A stretch of 64,000 bases of DNA from the NCBI RefSeq assembly GCF_016865425.1, contig NZ_AP023355.1, positions 6,198,198 through 6,262,197 on the forward strand, in the 5' to 3' direction. Below, piece after piece: positions 18,026 through 25,830 of the stretch. The stretch's first letter is position 1. Every line of letters begins with the position of its first letter. A model generated the notes under the pieces. The model saw only the letters and a list, made by a program, of their open reading frames with translations. It was not told the DNA's origin and ran no database searches. The DNA comes from Actinocatenispora thailandica (GTDB taxonomy: Bacteria > Actinomycetota > Actinomycetes > Mycobacteriales > Micromonosporaceae). Position numbers and translations under genes: made by a program.

Positions 18026-19270
18026 TTACGGGCGCGGGGCGGGCGCCCCGGGTTGTACCTCTGCTTGTCCGATGTCTTCGGCGATCTCACCCGGGTTGTG
18101 CTCCACCGCGATGTCGGCCGGCGGGCGGCCGGGTAGCCGCAGTGTGAACGTCGAGCCGACTCCGACGGTGCTGGTCACGTCGACGCGGCCGCCGTGGTTG
18201 GTGGCGATGTGCTTGACGATCGCGAGCCCCAGCCCGGTGCCACCGGTGGCCCGGGACCGCGCCTTGTCGGCCCGGTAGAACCGTTCGAAGATGCGGTCCA
18301 GGTCGCGCGGTTCGATGCCGATCCCCTGGTCGATCACCGACATCAGCACGGTGTCGGCCCGGTGGTCGGTGCGCACCGTGACGGTGGTGTGCTCGGAGGA
18401 GTACGCGAGGGCGTTCTCGACCAGGTTCGCCAGCGCGGTGGCGAGCTGCGTCTCGTTGCCGTACACGGTGTGCCCGTGCTCGCCCTCGGCGACCACGGTG
18501 ATCTGCTTGGCCTGGGCGGTGGTCCGGGTCCGGTCCAGGACCTCGGCGACCAGCCGGTCGGCGGCGACGGGTACCGGGTCGGGCAGCGGCTCGGCGCCCT
18601 GCAGCCGGGACAGTTCCAGCAGTTCGGTGACCAGCCGGCCGAGCCGGGACGACTCGTGCGCGATGCGCTCGGCGAACCGGCGCGACGCCTCCGGGTCGTC
18701 GAGCGCGTCCACCAGCGCCTCGCCGAGCAGTTGCAGCGCACCGACGGGGGTCTTCAACTCGTGGCTGACGTTCGCGACGAAGTCGCGACGCACCCGGGCG
18801 ACGCGGTGCGCCTCGGTGACGTCCTCGGCCTCCATCGCCACGTACCCACCGGCCAGGCCGACCAGGTGCACCCGGACGCCGAGCCGGTCCGGGCCGTCGG
18901 CGGCGGCGTCCGGCAGGTCGCGGCGGTTCAGCTCCAGGTCGACGTCGCGCTGCTGGCCGGGCTGGGTGACCCGGCAGCCGAGGGTATGCAGCACCGAGTG
19001 CGGGGTCAGCCCGCCGGCTTCGGCCCGGACCAGCCCGAGTCGCCGCGCGGCCGGGTTGGCCAGCACGACCTCGCCGTCGCAGCCGAGGACCACCAGGCCG
19101 ACCCGCAGTGCGGCGACGCTCTCCTCGATCAACGCGGCCCGCGCGGATCGAACGACTGGTTCCGGCACGGTGGCGGCCTCCTGCTCCGGCGGTGCCGGCT
19201 CCCTCGACGGGGCCTGCCCCGGTTCGGCGGCGCTCGGCCAACCGCGACGACCACGCAGGGTCGCGATCAT
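18026..19270 (-). CDS. senX3: SenX3/PhoR-like sensor histidine kinase
   Basis: A 414-residue kinase as drawn from ATG 19270: PAS-like region (about 45-145), H-box VRRDFVANVSHELKTPVGAL, N-box ALANLVENALAYSS, and G-boxes VIDQGIGIEPRDLDRIFERFYR and TGGTGLGLAI. SenX3 proteins normally begin with membrane segments, but from this ATG none remains. The upstream codons, open back to a TAA, encode a hydrophobic run LAGLLVGGLGMIATL that spans the ATG. The true start is therefore likely upstream, perhaps CTG 19324, since no ATG, GTG or TTG is available. It partners the RegX3 regulator. Confidence 0.88.
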   Translation of the reverse strand: MIATLRGRRGWPSAAEPGQAPSREPAPPEQEAATVPEPVVRSARAALIEESVAALRVGLVVLGCDGEVVLANPAARRLGLVRAEAGGLTPHSVLHTLGCRVTQPGQQRDVDLELNRRDLPDAAADGPDRLGVRVHLVGLAGGYVAMEAEDVTEAHRVARVRRDFVANVSHELKTPVGALQLLGEALVDALDDPEASRRFAERIAHESSRLGRLVTELLELSRLQGAEPLPDPVPVAADRLVAEVLDRTRTTAQAKQITVVAEGEHGHTVYGNETQLATALANLVENALAYSSEHTTVTVRTDHRADTVLMSVIDQGIGIEPRDLDRIFERFYRADKARSRATGGTGLGLAIVKHIATNHGGRVDVTSTVGVGSTFTLRLPGRPPADIAVEHNPGEIAEDIGQAEVQPGAPAPRP

Positions 19271-19401
19271 GCCGAGGCCGCCGACCAGCAGCCCGGCGAG
19301 CCCCCGACGCCGAGTGCTGCCCAGTCCACGCGGCGATCGTAGGCCGGGTTACGTCGAGGTGAAGGCACATTTCGCCACAAACCCGGCGCGGTTCGGGGAA
19401 T

Positions 19402-19440
19402 GTTCACACCCCAGGAAGCGGGCGTTCACCGGCGTTCACC
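19402..19440. promoter_or_regulatory. PHO-box-like direct repeats between senX3 and phoU
   Basis: GTTCAC occurs at 19402, GTTCACC at 19424 and GTTCACC at 19434. The first two are 22 nt apart and the last two 10 nt. Streptomyces PHO boxes are GTTCACC-type repeats of 11 nt in this same phoU-phoRP intergenic position, so this is probably the site through which RegX3/PhoP controls both directions. Confidence 0.65.
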
Positions 19441-19556
19441 GACGGTACGCCGCGGCTGCCTACCGTCGGAGCCGCACACACCGTCAGAGGCCGTCGAGGA
19501 CGCCCGCTCGCGCGAACCGATCGCCAGGGCCGCCCGCAGCCTCGCCAGGGGGAACG

Positions 19557-20201
19557 ATGCGAGACGAGTATCAGGTGCAGCTGGCGCTGGTCGGCGAGCT
19601 GCTGTCGGCGATGGCCGAGGAGGTCGGTACCGCCATGCGCCGCGCGACGAGCGGCCTGCTCGGCGCCGACCGGGCGGCGGCCGAGTCGGTACTCGCCGAC
19701 CACCCGAACCTGGTCGCCGAGCGCGACCAGGTCGAGCAGCGCACCTACGAACTGGTCGCGTTGCAGGCGCCGGTGGCCGCGGACCTGCGCACCCTGCTCA
19801 CCGCGCCGCGGGTGGCGAGCGACCTGGAGCGAATGGGCAACCTGGCCCGGCACGTGGCCCGCGCCGCACTCCGCCGGTACCCGGAACGGGCGGTCGTGGA
19901 CGAGCTCGCCGGCGTGTTCGCCTCGATGGCCGACACCGCGGTACGGATGGCCGACAAGATGCGCGCCGTCGTCGCCGACCACGACGCGGAACTCGCCGCC
20001 CAGCTGGACCGGGACGACGACGAGCTCGACGAGCTGCACCGCCGGATGTTCGGCATCATGTTCGCCGCCGACTGGGCGCACGGTGCCGAGGCGGCGGTCG
20101 ATGCGGCGCTGCTCGGCCGCTACTACGAGCGGTACGCCGACCACGCCGTCAACGCGGCCACCCAGGTCATCTACCTCGTCACCGGCGAACACGCCGGCTG
20201 A
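19557..20201 (+). CDS. phoU: Phosphate signalling protein PhoU
   Basis: A 214-residue all-helical protein with two PhoU repeats: MRDEYQVQLALVGELLSAMAEEV, LVALQAPVAADLRTLL with the following ASDLERMGNLARHVAR (about residues 70-100), and YYERYADHAVNAATQVIYLVTG at the C-terminus. The Asp/Glu clusters bind metal in this family. PhoU couples phosphate uptake to the SenX3/PhoR kinase and dampens the response when phosphate is plentiful. A purine-rich AGGGGGAACG ribosome-binding site precedes the ATG. It is divergent from senX3-regX3, with PHO-box-like repeats between. Confidence 0.94.
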   Translation: MRDEYQVQLALVGELLSAMAEEVGTAMRRATSGLLGADRAAAESVLADHPNLVAERDQVEQRTYELVALQAPVAADLRTLLTAPRVASDLERMGNLARHVARAALRRYPERAVVDELAGVFASMADTAVRMADKMRAVVADHDAELAAQLDRDDDELDELHRRMFGIMFAADWAHGAEAAVDAALLGRYYERYADHAVNAATQVIYLVTGEHAG

Positions 20202-20216
20202 CCACCCCGCTCCGGA

Positions 20217-20298
20217 CGCACGCCGTACCCGGGCGCACGCCGTCCCGGGAGCATGCCTTACCCGGGAGCGCGCCGTGCCGGGCGCACGCCGTGCCGGG
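20217..20298. repeat. GC-rich 16-17 bp tandem repeat
   Basis: About five imperfect units such as GCACGCCGTCCCGGGA lie in the 276-nt gap between phoU and the hydrolase gene. No coding feature was recognised in the rest of the gap. Confidence 0.6.
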
Positions 20299-20477
20299 CG
20301 GCCCGGTTCGCCGCGGTGATCCGGGGCGCGGGCGGCGGCGCGCGGGGTCGGCGGCCGGCCGCCGCGGCACCGCGGCACCGAACCGAGGTCGGGCGGCCGG
20401 TGAACTCCCCGCCGTGGGGCGCTGACCGGCCGCGACGGACGGCAACCGGGTCCGGGGAAGGCCGTATGATCCGCCAC

Positions 20478-21332
20478 ATGGCGATCCCCCCGGCCACCAC
20501 GCCCGACGTCCTCGACCTCACCGACCCGGTACGCCCGGCCTGGCTGGACGACGCGCCGCGCCCGGTGCGTACCTACCTGTGGCGCCCCGCCAGCACACCG
20601 CGCGGCACGGTGCTGCTCTCGCACGGCAGCGGCGGCGCCGCCGTGACGCTGTCCTGGCTGGCGGAGGCGCTGGCCGCGGCCGGGTTCCTCGCCGTCGGCG
20701 TGGATCACCACGGCAACAGCTACCCGACCGGGTACGTCGCGGAGGCGTTCGCGTGCTGGTGGGACCGGCCGCTCGACCTGACCGTCGCGCTGTCCGAGGT
20801 GGCCGCGCGGGAGGAGACCGGCCCGGTCGGCGTCGCCGGGTACTCGGCCGGCGGGTACACCGCGGCGGCGCTGCTCGGCGCCCGGATCGACCGCGGCATC
20901 TACAGCGACGTCGTGCACGAGCGGATCCCCTCGGCACCGAACCCGGAGTACCCGAACATCGTCGAGGAGCTGAAATCCCGGCTCACCGAGGCCGACCTGG
21001 ACCAGTGGATCGACCACTGTGGGCGCAACTACCGGGACGCGCGGGCCCGGGCCGGGTTCCTGATCTGCCCGGGGATGGCTCCGGCCCTGGACACGGAAAG
21101 CCTGCGGCACATCGAGGAACCGGTGTCGATCTGGTCGGCCGGCGCCGACGACCAGACCCCCGCGCCCGAGTACGCCCTCCGGTACGCCTCGCTCATCCCC
21201 GGCGCGACGCACCAGAGCGCCGGCGACTCGGTCGAGCACTACGCCTTCCTCGCCGAGAACGAGGCCGGAGCCCCGGCCCGCGCCATGGTCGCCACGGCCG
21301 CCGTCGACTTCTTCACCCGCACCCTCGCCTGA
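20478..21332 (+). CDS. Alpha/beta hydrolase, dienelactone-hydrolase-like
   Basis: A 284-residue alpha/beta hydrolase. An oxyanion-region motif LLSHGSGGAAV is followed by the nucleophile elbow GVAGYSAGGYTA (Ser near residue 122). A late Asp (SAGADDQTPAPEYA) and His (SVEHYAFL) complete the triad. No signal peptide is visible. A perfect -10 box TATGAT ends 7 nt before ATG 20478, so this start (leaderless) is preferred over the ATG 12 nt earlier, which lies inside the -10 box. The substrate is unknown. Confidence 0.83.
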   Translation: MAIPPATTPDVLDLTDPVRPAWLDDAPRPVRTYLWRPASTPRGTVLLSHGSGGAAVTLSWLAEALAAAGFLAVGVDHHGNSYPTGYVAEAFACWWDRPLDLTVALSEVAAREETGPVGVAGYSAGGYTAAALLGARIDRGIYSDVVHERIPSAPNPEYPNIVEELKSRLTEADLDQWIDHCGRNYRDARARAGFLICPGMAPALDTESLRHIEEPVSIWSAGADDQTPAPEYALRYASLIPGATHQSAGDSVEHYAFLAENEAGAPARAMVATAAVDFFTRTLA

Positions 21333-21404
21333 GCGGCAGTTGGCAACCTCGTAGCTCGCTCGAAGGTCCCCACAGCCTCGAAGCGACGTGAGGCGGCGGC
21401 GAAC

Positions 21405-21806
21405 TCACTCGGCCGGGATGGCGAGCACCCCGGGCAACTCGCCGAAACGAGCCTTCGCATCCCGGCTGAAGACGGGCCGGCCGGTTTCCGCGGCATGCGC
21501 GGCGATGATGAGATCGTGCGCACCTCGCGGGCGTCCGGTTCGACGTGCGTGCGCGATGAGGCGGGCGTGCTGCACCGCCGTTGCATCGGTGTAGTCGAGC
21601 ACCTCGACGGCGGAGGTGATCGCGGCGAGCGCCCGGGCCCGGGCCGCGGCGCGCTCGGCGGTGTCCGCGAGTTCGATGCCGACTCGGTACTCCGCGATCG
21701 TCACCGCCGCGACCGAGAGTTCGTCGTCGTCGAGCGCGGCGCGGTCGATCGTGCCCCGTTCGTAGCCGATGAGAACGTTCGTGTCGAGGATCAGTGTCCG
21801 GCCCAC
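21405..21806 (-). CDS. vapC: VapC-type PIN-domain toxin ribonuclease
   Basis: A 133-residue PIN domain. It has the first acidic site LILDTNVLIGYERG (Asp8), a Glu in VAAVTIAEYRVGI, and a C-terminal acidic site RPRGAHDLIIAAHA. These are the Mg-binding residues of VapC toxins, which cleave tRNA or rRNA. The GTG start overlaps the end of the antitoxin gene by 16 nt, typical of toxin-antitoxin operons. Both proteins are full length, so the module is probably active. Confidence 0.92.
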   Translation of the reverse strand: MGRTLILDTNVLIGYERGTIDRAALDDDELSVAAVTIAEYRVGIELADTAERAAARARALAAITSAVEVLDYTDATAVQHARLIAHARRTGRPRGAHDLIIAAHAAETGRPVFSRDAKARFGELPGVLAIPAE

Positions 21807-22048
21807 GGGTCGTTTCCCTCGTTGTCGACCAAGGCGAGCGCCTCGGCGATGTCGTCGCAGAATCGCTCGTCCGGCGGCTCGGTAGCGGCGAGGGCAGCGC
21901 GCAGGTCGGCGCCGGTGCGCCGGTGCGCCGGGGAGATCTCGGCGATCGGCCGGTGCCCCCGGGTGATCGTCACCGTCTCACCACGCTCGATCGCGTCGAG
22001 CAGGTCGGAGAACCTGCGCGACGCTTCGGTGGCTGTCATCGTGCGCAT
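21791..22048 (-). CDS. vapB: VapB antitoxin, Phd/YefM type
   Basis: An 85-residue antitoxin. The N-terminal Phd/YefM fold (TATEASRRFSDLLDAIERGE, VTITRGHRPIAEISP) binds DNA, and the acidic C-terminal part (ERFCDDIAEALALVDNEG) should wrap the VapC active site. TATCAT lies 6 nt upstream of ATG 22048, indicating leaderless transcription; ATG 22039 is an alternative. A perfect palindrome just upstream is the likely autoregulatory operator. Confidence 0.88.
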   Translation of the reverse strand: MRTMTATEASRRFSDLLDAIERGETVTITRGHRPIAEISPAHRRTGADLRAALAATEPPDERFCDDIAEALALVDNEGNDPWAGH

Positions 22049-22056
22049 GCGTCGAT

Positions 22057-22077
22057 GATATCTGAAAATCAGATATC
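22057..22077. promoter_or_regulatory. vapBC operator palindrome
   Basis: Arms GATATCTGA and TCAGATATC around AAA form a perfect 9-bp inverted repeat. It overlaps the probable -10 box (TATCAT) of vapB, the right place for repression by the VapB-VapC complex. It is strikingly AT-rich for this genome. Confidence 0.8.
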
Positions 22078-22224
22078 CTGCTCGGCAAGGAATCGCCCGA
22101 ATCTCGCCAGCACCGTGACCACGCCCATCAGTACCGCCTGCACCAATGGTGCGGTGATCAGGACGGTCCGGCGCGAGTACCGGTCGGCGATCGCGCCACC
22201 CGCCAGCCGGGTCAGCAGCGAGCC
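22069..22224 (-). pseudogene. Remnant of an MFS transporter gene
   Basis: A frame of about 50 residues reads LLTRLAGGAIADRYSRR and then TVLITAPLVQAVLMGVV, which matches the first loop and second helix of major facilitator exporters of the EntS type. Nothing before or after it continues the family, and the frame ends inside the vapB operator. It is a broken piece of a 400-residue transporter, probably left when the vapBC module or a deletion arrived. Confidence 0.65.
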
Positions 22225-22451
22225 GGCCCGATCCCGCCCCAGGATCGCCGCTACCCGACGGACCCGATCTGCCCTTGCCGGAACGCCAGTGGCGGGCGGA
22301 CGCGCTCGCGTTGCGGGTGCGACTCGGGCTCGGGTGCGATTGGAACACGGGCCGTCGGGCCACGCAGCCCAGGGCGACATCGGGTAACTCGCGCGGGGGT
22401 CGGTAGCGTCGGGCGGCGTGCATCCTCCACGGTTGGCCGACATCGCGGCGG

Positions 22452-22479
22452 CCGGCGCGGCCCGTGCGGGCCGCGCCGG
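22452..22479. terminator. Stem-loop after phosphoglycerate mutase gene
   Basis: A perfect 12-bp stem CCGGCGCGGCCC/GGGCCGCGCCGG with a GTGC loop lies 7 nt beyond the gpmA stop on the minus strand. The rest of the gap from 22225 holds no recognisable gene. Confidence 0.7.
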
Positions 22480-22486
22480 GAGCGGG

Positions 22487-23230
22487 TCAGCGGCCCTGGT
22501 TGGCGACCGCGGCGGCGCCGGCGGCGGCGGCCTCCGGGTCGAGGTACTCCGACTTGACCTTGCGCAGCTGGTCGTCCAGCTCGTACGCGAGCGGGATGCC
22601 GGTGGGGATGTTGAGCGCGGCGATGTCCTCGTCGGAGATCTGGTCGAGGTGCTTGACCAGCGCGCGCAGCGAGTTGCCGTGCGCGGCGACGAGCACCGTG
22701 GCGCCGGTGCGCAGGTCCGGCACGATGGCGTCGTACCAGTAGGGCAGGAAGCGCTCCAGCACGTCCTTGAGGCACTCGGTGCGCGGCATCAGCTCCGGCG
22801 GCAGCGCCGCGTAGCGCGGGTCGCCGGCCTGCGAGTACTCGGCGTCGTCGGCGATCGGCGGCGGCGGCGTGTCGTACGACCGGCGCCAGATCATGAACTG
22901 CTCCTCGCCGAACTCGGCGAGCGTCTCCTTCTTGTTCTTGCCCTGCAGCGCGCCGTAGTGCCGCTCGTTGAGCCGCCAGGACCGGCGGACCGGGATCCAG
23001 TGCCGGCCGACGCCATGCAGCGTGATCTCGGCGGTACGGATGGCACGGCGCAGCACCGACGTGTGCGCCAGGTCGGGGGCGATGCCGTGCTCGCGCAGCA
23101 GTTCGCCGGCCCGGGTGGCCTCGGCCCGGCCCTTGTCGTTCAGGTCGACGTCGACCCAGCCGGAGAACAGGTTCTTCGCGTTCCACTCGCTCTCGCCGTG
23201 CCGAACCAGGACCAGCCTGCCCACGCTCAT
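22487..23230 (-). CDS. gpmA: 2,3-bisphosphoglycerate-dependent phosphoglycerate mutase
   Basis: A 247-residue histidine phosphatase-fold glycolytic enzyme interconverting 3- and 2-phosphoglycerate. It shows the phosphohistidine motif [12 protein letters not shown] (His11), [27 protein letters not shown] with the catalytic Glu, and the second His in [12 protein letters not shown]. Length and motifs match dPGM. A GAGGGGCGC purine stretch precedes the ATG. Its place near mshA and phoU is conserved in actinomycetes. Confidence 0.95.
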   Translation of the reverse strand: MSVGRLVLVRHGESEWNAKNLFSGWVDVDLNDKGRAEATRAGELLREHGIAPDLAHTSVLRRAIRTAEITLHGVGRHWIPVRRSWRLNERHYGALQGKNKKETLAEFGEEQFMIWRRSYDTPPPPIADDAEYSQAGDPRYAALPPELMPRTECLKDVLERFLPYWYDAIVPDLRTGATVLVAAHGNSLRALVKHLDQISDEDIAALNIPTGIPLAYELDDQLRKVKSEYLDPEAAAAGAAAVANQGR

Positions 23231-23412
23231 GCGCCCCTCCTCGCTTCCCGATCGCTCGGTGTCCCATCTTTGCGCGCCGGATCGGGGCGACCGCAGTGGG
23301 GCCCGGCAGGGTCCACTGGGTGACTCCGCCACCGGACACCGTGCGGTACCGGCCGGTCAGGTCCGCGGGGCCGGTTCGGCCGGGCAGCTCCGCCGGCCGT
23401 TTCGGCGTCCGG

Positions 23413-23730
23413 TCAGGTCCACTGGCTCGCGCCGTCCAGCTGGTACGAGGTGCCGCTGCCGCCGACCCGGCGCATCACCACCCCGACGGTGGCGCCGTCC
23501 AGGTCCCACGCGGCCGGCTCCCAGCCCTGCGCCTCCAGCGCCTCCACCGCCCAGAACAGCCGGGCCGCCACCATTCGACTGCGGCTGGTCGGGTCGGTCA
23601 TCTCGTGCGCGCTGTTCGTCACCACGAAGACGTACCGGTGCGGGTAGTCGCCGAGCAGTTGCGGGTTCTGCTCCAGCGCCTCCACCGGTAACCAGCGCTC
23701 CTGGTGGACGGGGTTGGTCTGCGAGTACAT
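23413..23730 (-). CDS. Conserved hypothetical protein
   Basis: About 105 residues beginning MYSQTNPVHQERWLPVEALEQ, then DYPHRYVFVVTNSAHEMTD, a helix rich in Ala and Leu, and a C-terminal VGVVMRRVGGSGTSYQLDG. No signal peptide, membrane segment or catalytic motif is visible. It looks like a small alpha/beta fold known only from relatives of this organism, from memory. A GTG 6 nt further upstream is possible. Upstream reading toward 23874 is lower quality and not included. Confidence 0.6.
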   Translation of the reverse strand: MYSQTNPVHQERWLPVEALEQNPQLLGDYPHRYVFVVTNSAHEMTDPTSRSRMVAARLFWAVEALEAQGWEPAAWDLDGATVGVVMRRVGGSGTSYQLDGASQWT

Positions 23731-23977
23731 GGGCACCTTCGCACGCCGTTGCCGGATCGGGACGGATCGCAGTATGTCGCATCCGGCCAACCAGCCGGGT
23801 CCCAGCGTGATCTGGAAAGCTACCGGCAGCCACCCGAACTGGCGGACGGCATCGACGTGGAGCAATGTAGTCACCGGCGAAACCGCCCCCGGAGACCCGT
23901 CACGAACCGTCCGGCCTTACATCACGGCGGGTTTCCTGACACTATCCGGATTCGGACAACTGCCACCGAAGGACGTC

Positions 23978-25213
23978 ATGACCGACGCGAGCTCCGACTA
24001 CGAGCAGCTGCTCGCGCTGCACCACGCCATGCAGCTGCGTCGGTCCCTGCGCGAGGACGGCCGTGCCGCGCCGGTCGCCGTCCGCCGGCCGACCCGGTAC
24101 CCGGAGCGGGCAGCCGACCAGGAACTGCTGGTGACGAGCCTGGAGACGATCGGTTCGTCCGCCGACGAGGTGGTGCGCTCGTTCTACGCGCAGCTGTTCC
24201 TCGGCCGGCCGTACCTGCGGGGGCTGTTCCCGGCCGGGCTGCGCGCCGACGGTGACCGGCTGTTCAACGCACTGATCGGGCTGGCCGAGGCGCTGTCCGA
24301 CCTGCCCCGGCTGGTCGAGTCGCTGGAGCAGCTCGGCCGCGACCACCGCAAGTACGGGATCCGGCCGGCGCACTACGACGCGGTGCGGCAGGCGCTGGTG
24401 GGCGCCCTGCGCGAGCACGCCGGCGCCGGCTGGCGGCCGGAGTACGAGCAGGCCTGGCTGCGGGCCTACGACTTCGCCGCGGCGGTGATGCAGTCGGCGG
24501 AGGCGGCGTCCACCGACCCGCCGTACTGGCAGGGCACGATCGTCGCGCACCACCGGCCGTACCTGGACATCGCGGTGATGAAGGTGCGCACCGACGTGGC
24601 CTACCGGTACCGCGCCGGGCAGTACACGACGATCGAGGTGCCGGCGGTCCCGCGCGCCTGGCGACCGTACTCGATGGCCACCGCGCCCCGCCCGGACGGC
24701 GTGCTGGAGTTCCACGTCCGGGCGATCGATCTCGGCCCGGTGTCGACCGCGCTGGTGCACGACATGGGGGTCGGGTCGACGTTGCGGCTCGGCCCGCCGA
24801 TGGGTTCCGCGGTGATCGAGACGACCGGCGAGCGCCCGTTGCTGGTGGTGGCCGGCGGTACCGGGCTCGCGCCGTGCCGGGCGATCGTCGAGCAGGTGCT
24901 GACCACCCAGCCGGGTCGGCCGGTGCAGCTGATCTTCGGCGCCCGGCACACCCAGGAGCTGTACAACCTGCCGATCCTGGCGCAGCTGGCCGACCGGTAC
25001 CCGGCGCTGACGCTGGTGCCGGTGGCGACCGACGACCCGGACTTCCCCGGCCCGCGCGGCGCGCTGCCGGAGCTGGTCGCCTCGTCCGGCCCGTGGCACC
25101 GGCACGAGGTGTACCTGTCCGGCCCGCCCGGCCTGGTGCACGCCCTGGACCGGGTGCTGGCCCGCCTCCGGGTCCCGCCCCCGCAGATCCACCACGACCC
25201 GCTCCCGGACTGA
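23978..25213 (+). CDS. Flavohaemoprotein: globin plus FAD/NAD reductase
   Basis: A 411-residue protein in three parts. Residues 1-40 are an extension (YEQLLALHHAMQLRRSLRED). The globin (about 42-165) has SFYAQLFLGRPYLRGLFP and the probable haem-ligating His in GRDHRKYGIRPAHYDAV. A ferredoxin-reductase-type module follows: FAD site WRPYSMATA, NAD site VVAGGTGLAPCRAIV, and YLSGPPGLVHAL near the end. Proteins of this type oxidise nitric oxide to nitrate or reduce oxygen. The C-terminus lacks the usual closing Phe motif of classical Hmp, so it belongs to a variant group. The stop is 10 nt before the third palindromic element. Confidence 0.85.
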   Translation: MTDASSDYEQLLALHHAMQLRRSLREDGRAAPVAVRRPTRYPERAADQELLVTSLETIGSSADEVVRSFYAQLFLGRPYLRGLFPAGLRADGDRLFNALIGLAEALSDLPRLVESLEQLGRDHRKYGIRPAHYDAVRQALVGALREHAGAGWRPEYEQAWLRAYDFAAAVMQSAEAASTDPPYWQGTIVAHHRPYLDIAVMKVRTDVAYRYRAGQYTTIEVPAVPRAWRPYSMATAPRPDGVLEFHVRAIDLGPVSTALVHDMGVGSTLRLGPPMGSAVIETTGERPLLVVAGGTGLAPCRAIVEQVLTTQPGRPVQLIFGARHTQELYNLPILAQLADRYPALTLVPVATDDPDFPGPRGALPELVASSGPWHRHEVYLSGPPGLVHALDRVLARLRVPPPQIHHDPLPD

Positions 25214-25222
25214 CACCAGCAG

Positions 25223-25283
25223 GTCGATCATGGTGTTGTCCTGCCAGCAAGCGCTTGCCCGCCAGGACAACACCATGATCAAC
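25223..25283. repeat. 61-bp palindromic element, copy 3
   Basis: Left arm GTCGATCATGGTGTTGTC (25223-25240) pairs with 25266-25283 at 17 of 18 bases, and pairing extends inward by CTG/CAG. The 25-nt centre contains a second palindrome GCAAGCGCTTGC. The stop codon of the YbjN-like gene (25279-25281, minus strand) lies in the right arm. As with copies 1 and 2, it separates convergent genes. Confidence 0.85.
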
Positions 25284-25800
25284 TTTGCTGCGGGGGGCGG
25301 GGGTCGGCGCGGGTGGGGTCGGCGAAGTGGGCGAAGGCGCGCAGGTTGGCGAGCGACTCACCACGCTTGACCCGCCATGCCCACTCCCGGCGGATCGCCG
25401 AGCCGAAGCCGATCTCCAGCATCTCGTCGAAGCTCTCGTCCGCGTAGGTCAGCACCGAACCGAGCAACCGGTCCAGCTCCTCGGCGGTGACCGCGGCCAG
25501 CGGCACCCGGCCCATCAGGTACACGTCGCCGACGGTGTCGATGGCGAACGACACCGCGTACATCCGCGCGTTGCGGCGCAGCAGGTACGCCCAGAGCTGC
25601 TCCCGGTTCTCGTCCGGCTGACGCATCACGAACGCCTCGACCCGCAGGGTGTGCTGGCCGACGATCAGGTTGCAGGTGGTCTTCAGCTTGTGCGTGCCCG
25701 GCAGCGTCACCGCGAAGCTGGCTTCGCCGGTACGCTCCCAGGCCAGCTCCGCACCGGCCAGGCTCTGCTCGATCAGCTCGGTGATCTCGGCATGCGTCAT
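25279..25800 (-). CDS. YbjN domain-containing protein
   Basis: A 173-residue YbjN-fold protein (type III secretion chaperone-like fold): HKLKTTCNLIVGQHTLRVEAFVMR, ENREQLWAYLLRRNARMYAVSFAID, VYLMGRVPLAAVTAEELDRLLG and a C-terminal helix with ADESFDEMLEIGF. Function is not established; the gene commonly follows mshA in actinomycetes, as here (30 nt gap, same strand). The stop codon falls in the 61-bp palindromic element, so that element may also terminate the mshA-ybjN transcript. Confidence 0.88.
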   Translation of the reverse strand: MTHAEITELIEQSLAGAELAWERTGEASFAVTLPGTHKLKTTCNLIVGQHTLRVEAFVMRQPDENREQLWAYLLRRNARMYAVSFAIDTVGDVYLMGRVPLAAVTAEELDRLLGSVLTYADESFDEMLEIGFGSAIRREWAWRVKRGESLANLRAFAHFADPTRADPRPPQQS

Positions 25801-25830
25801 CTCGCCATCACAACACGGCGCGGCCGGCGG

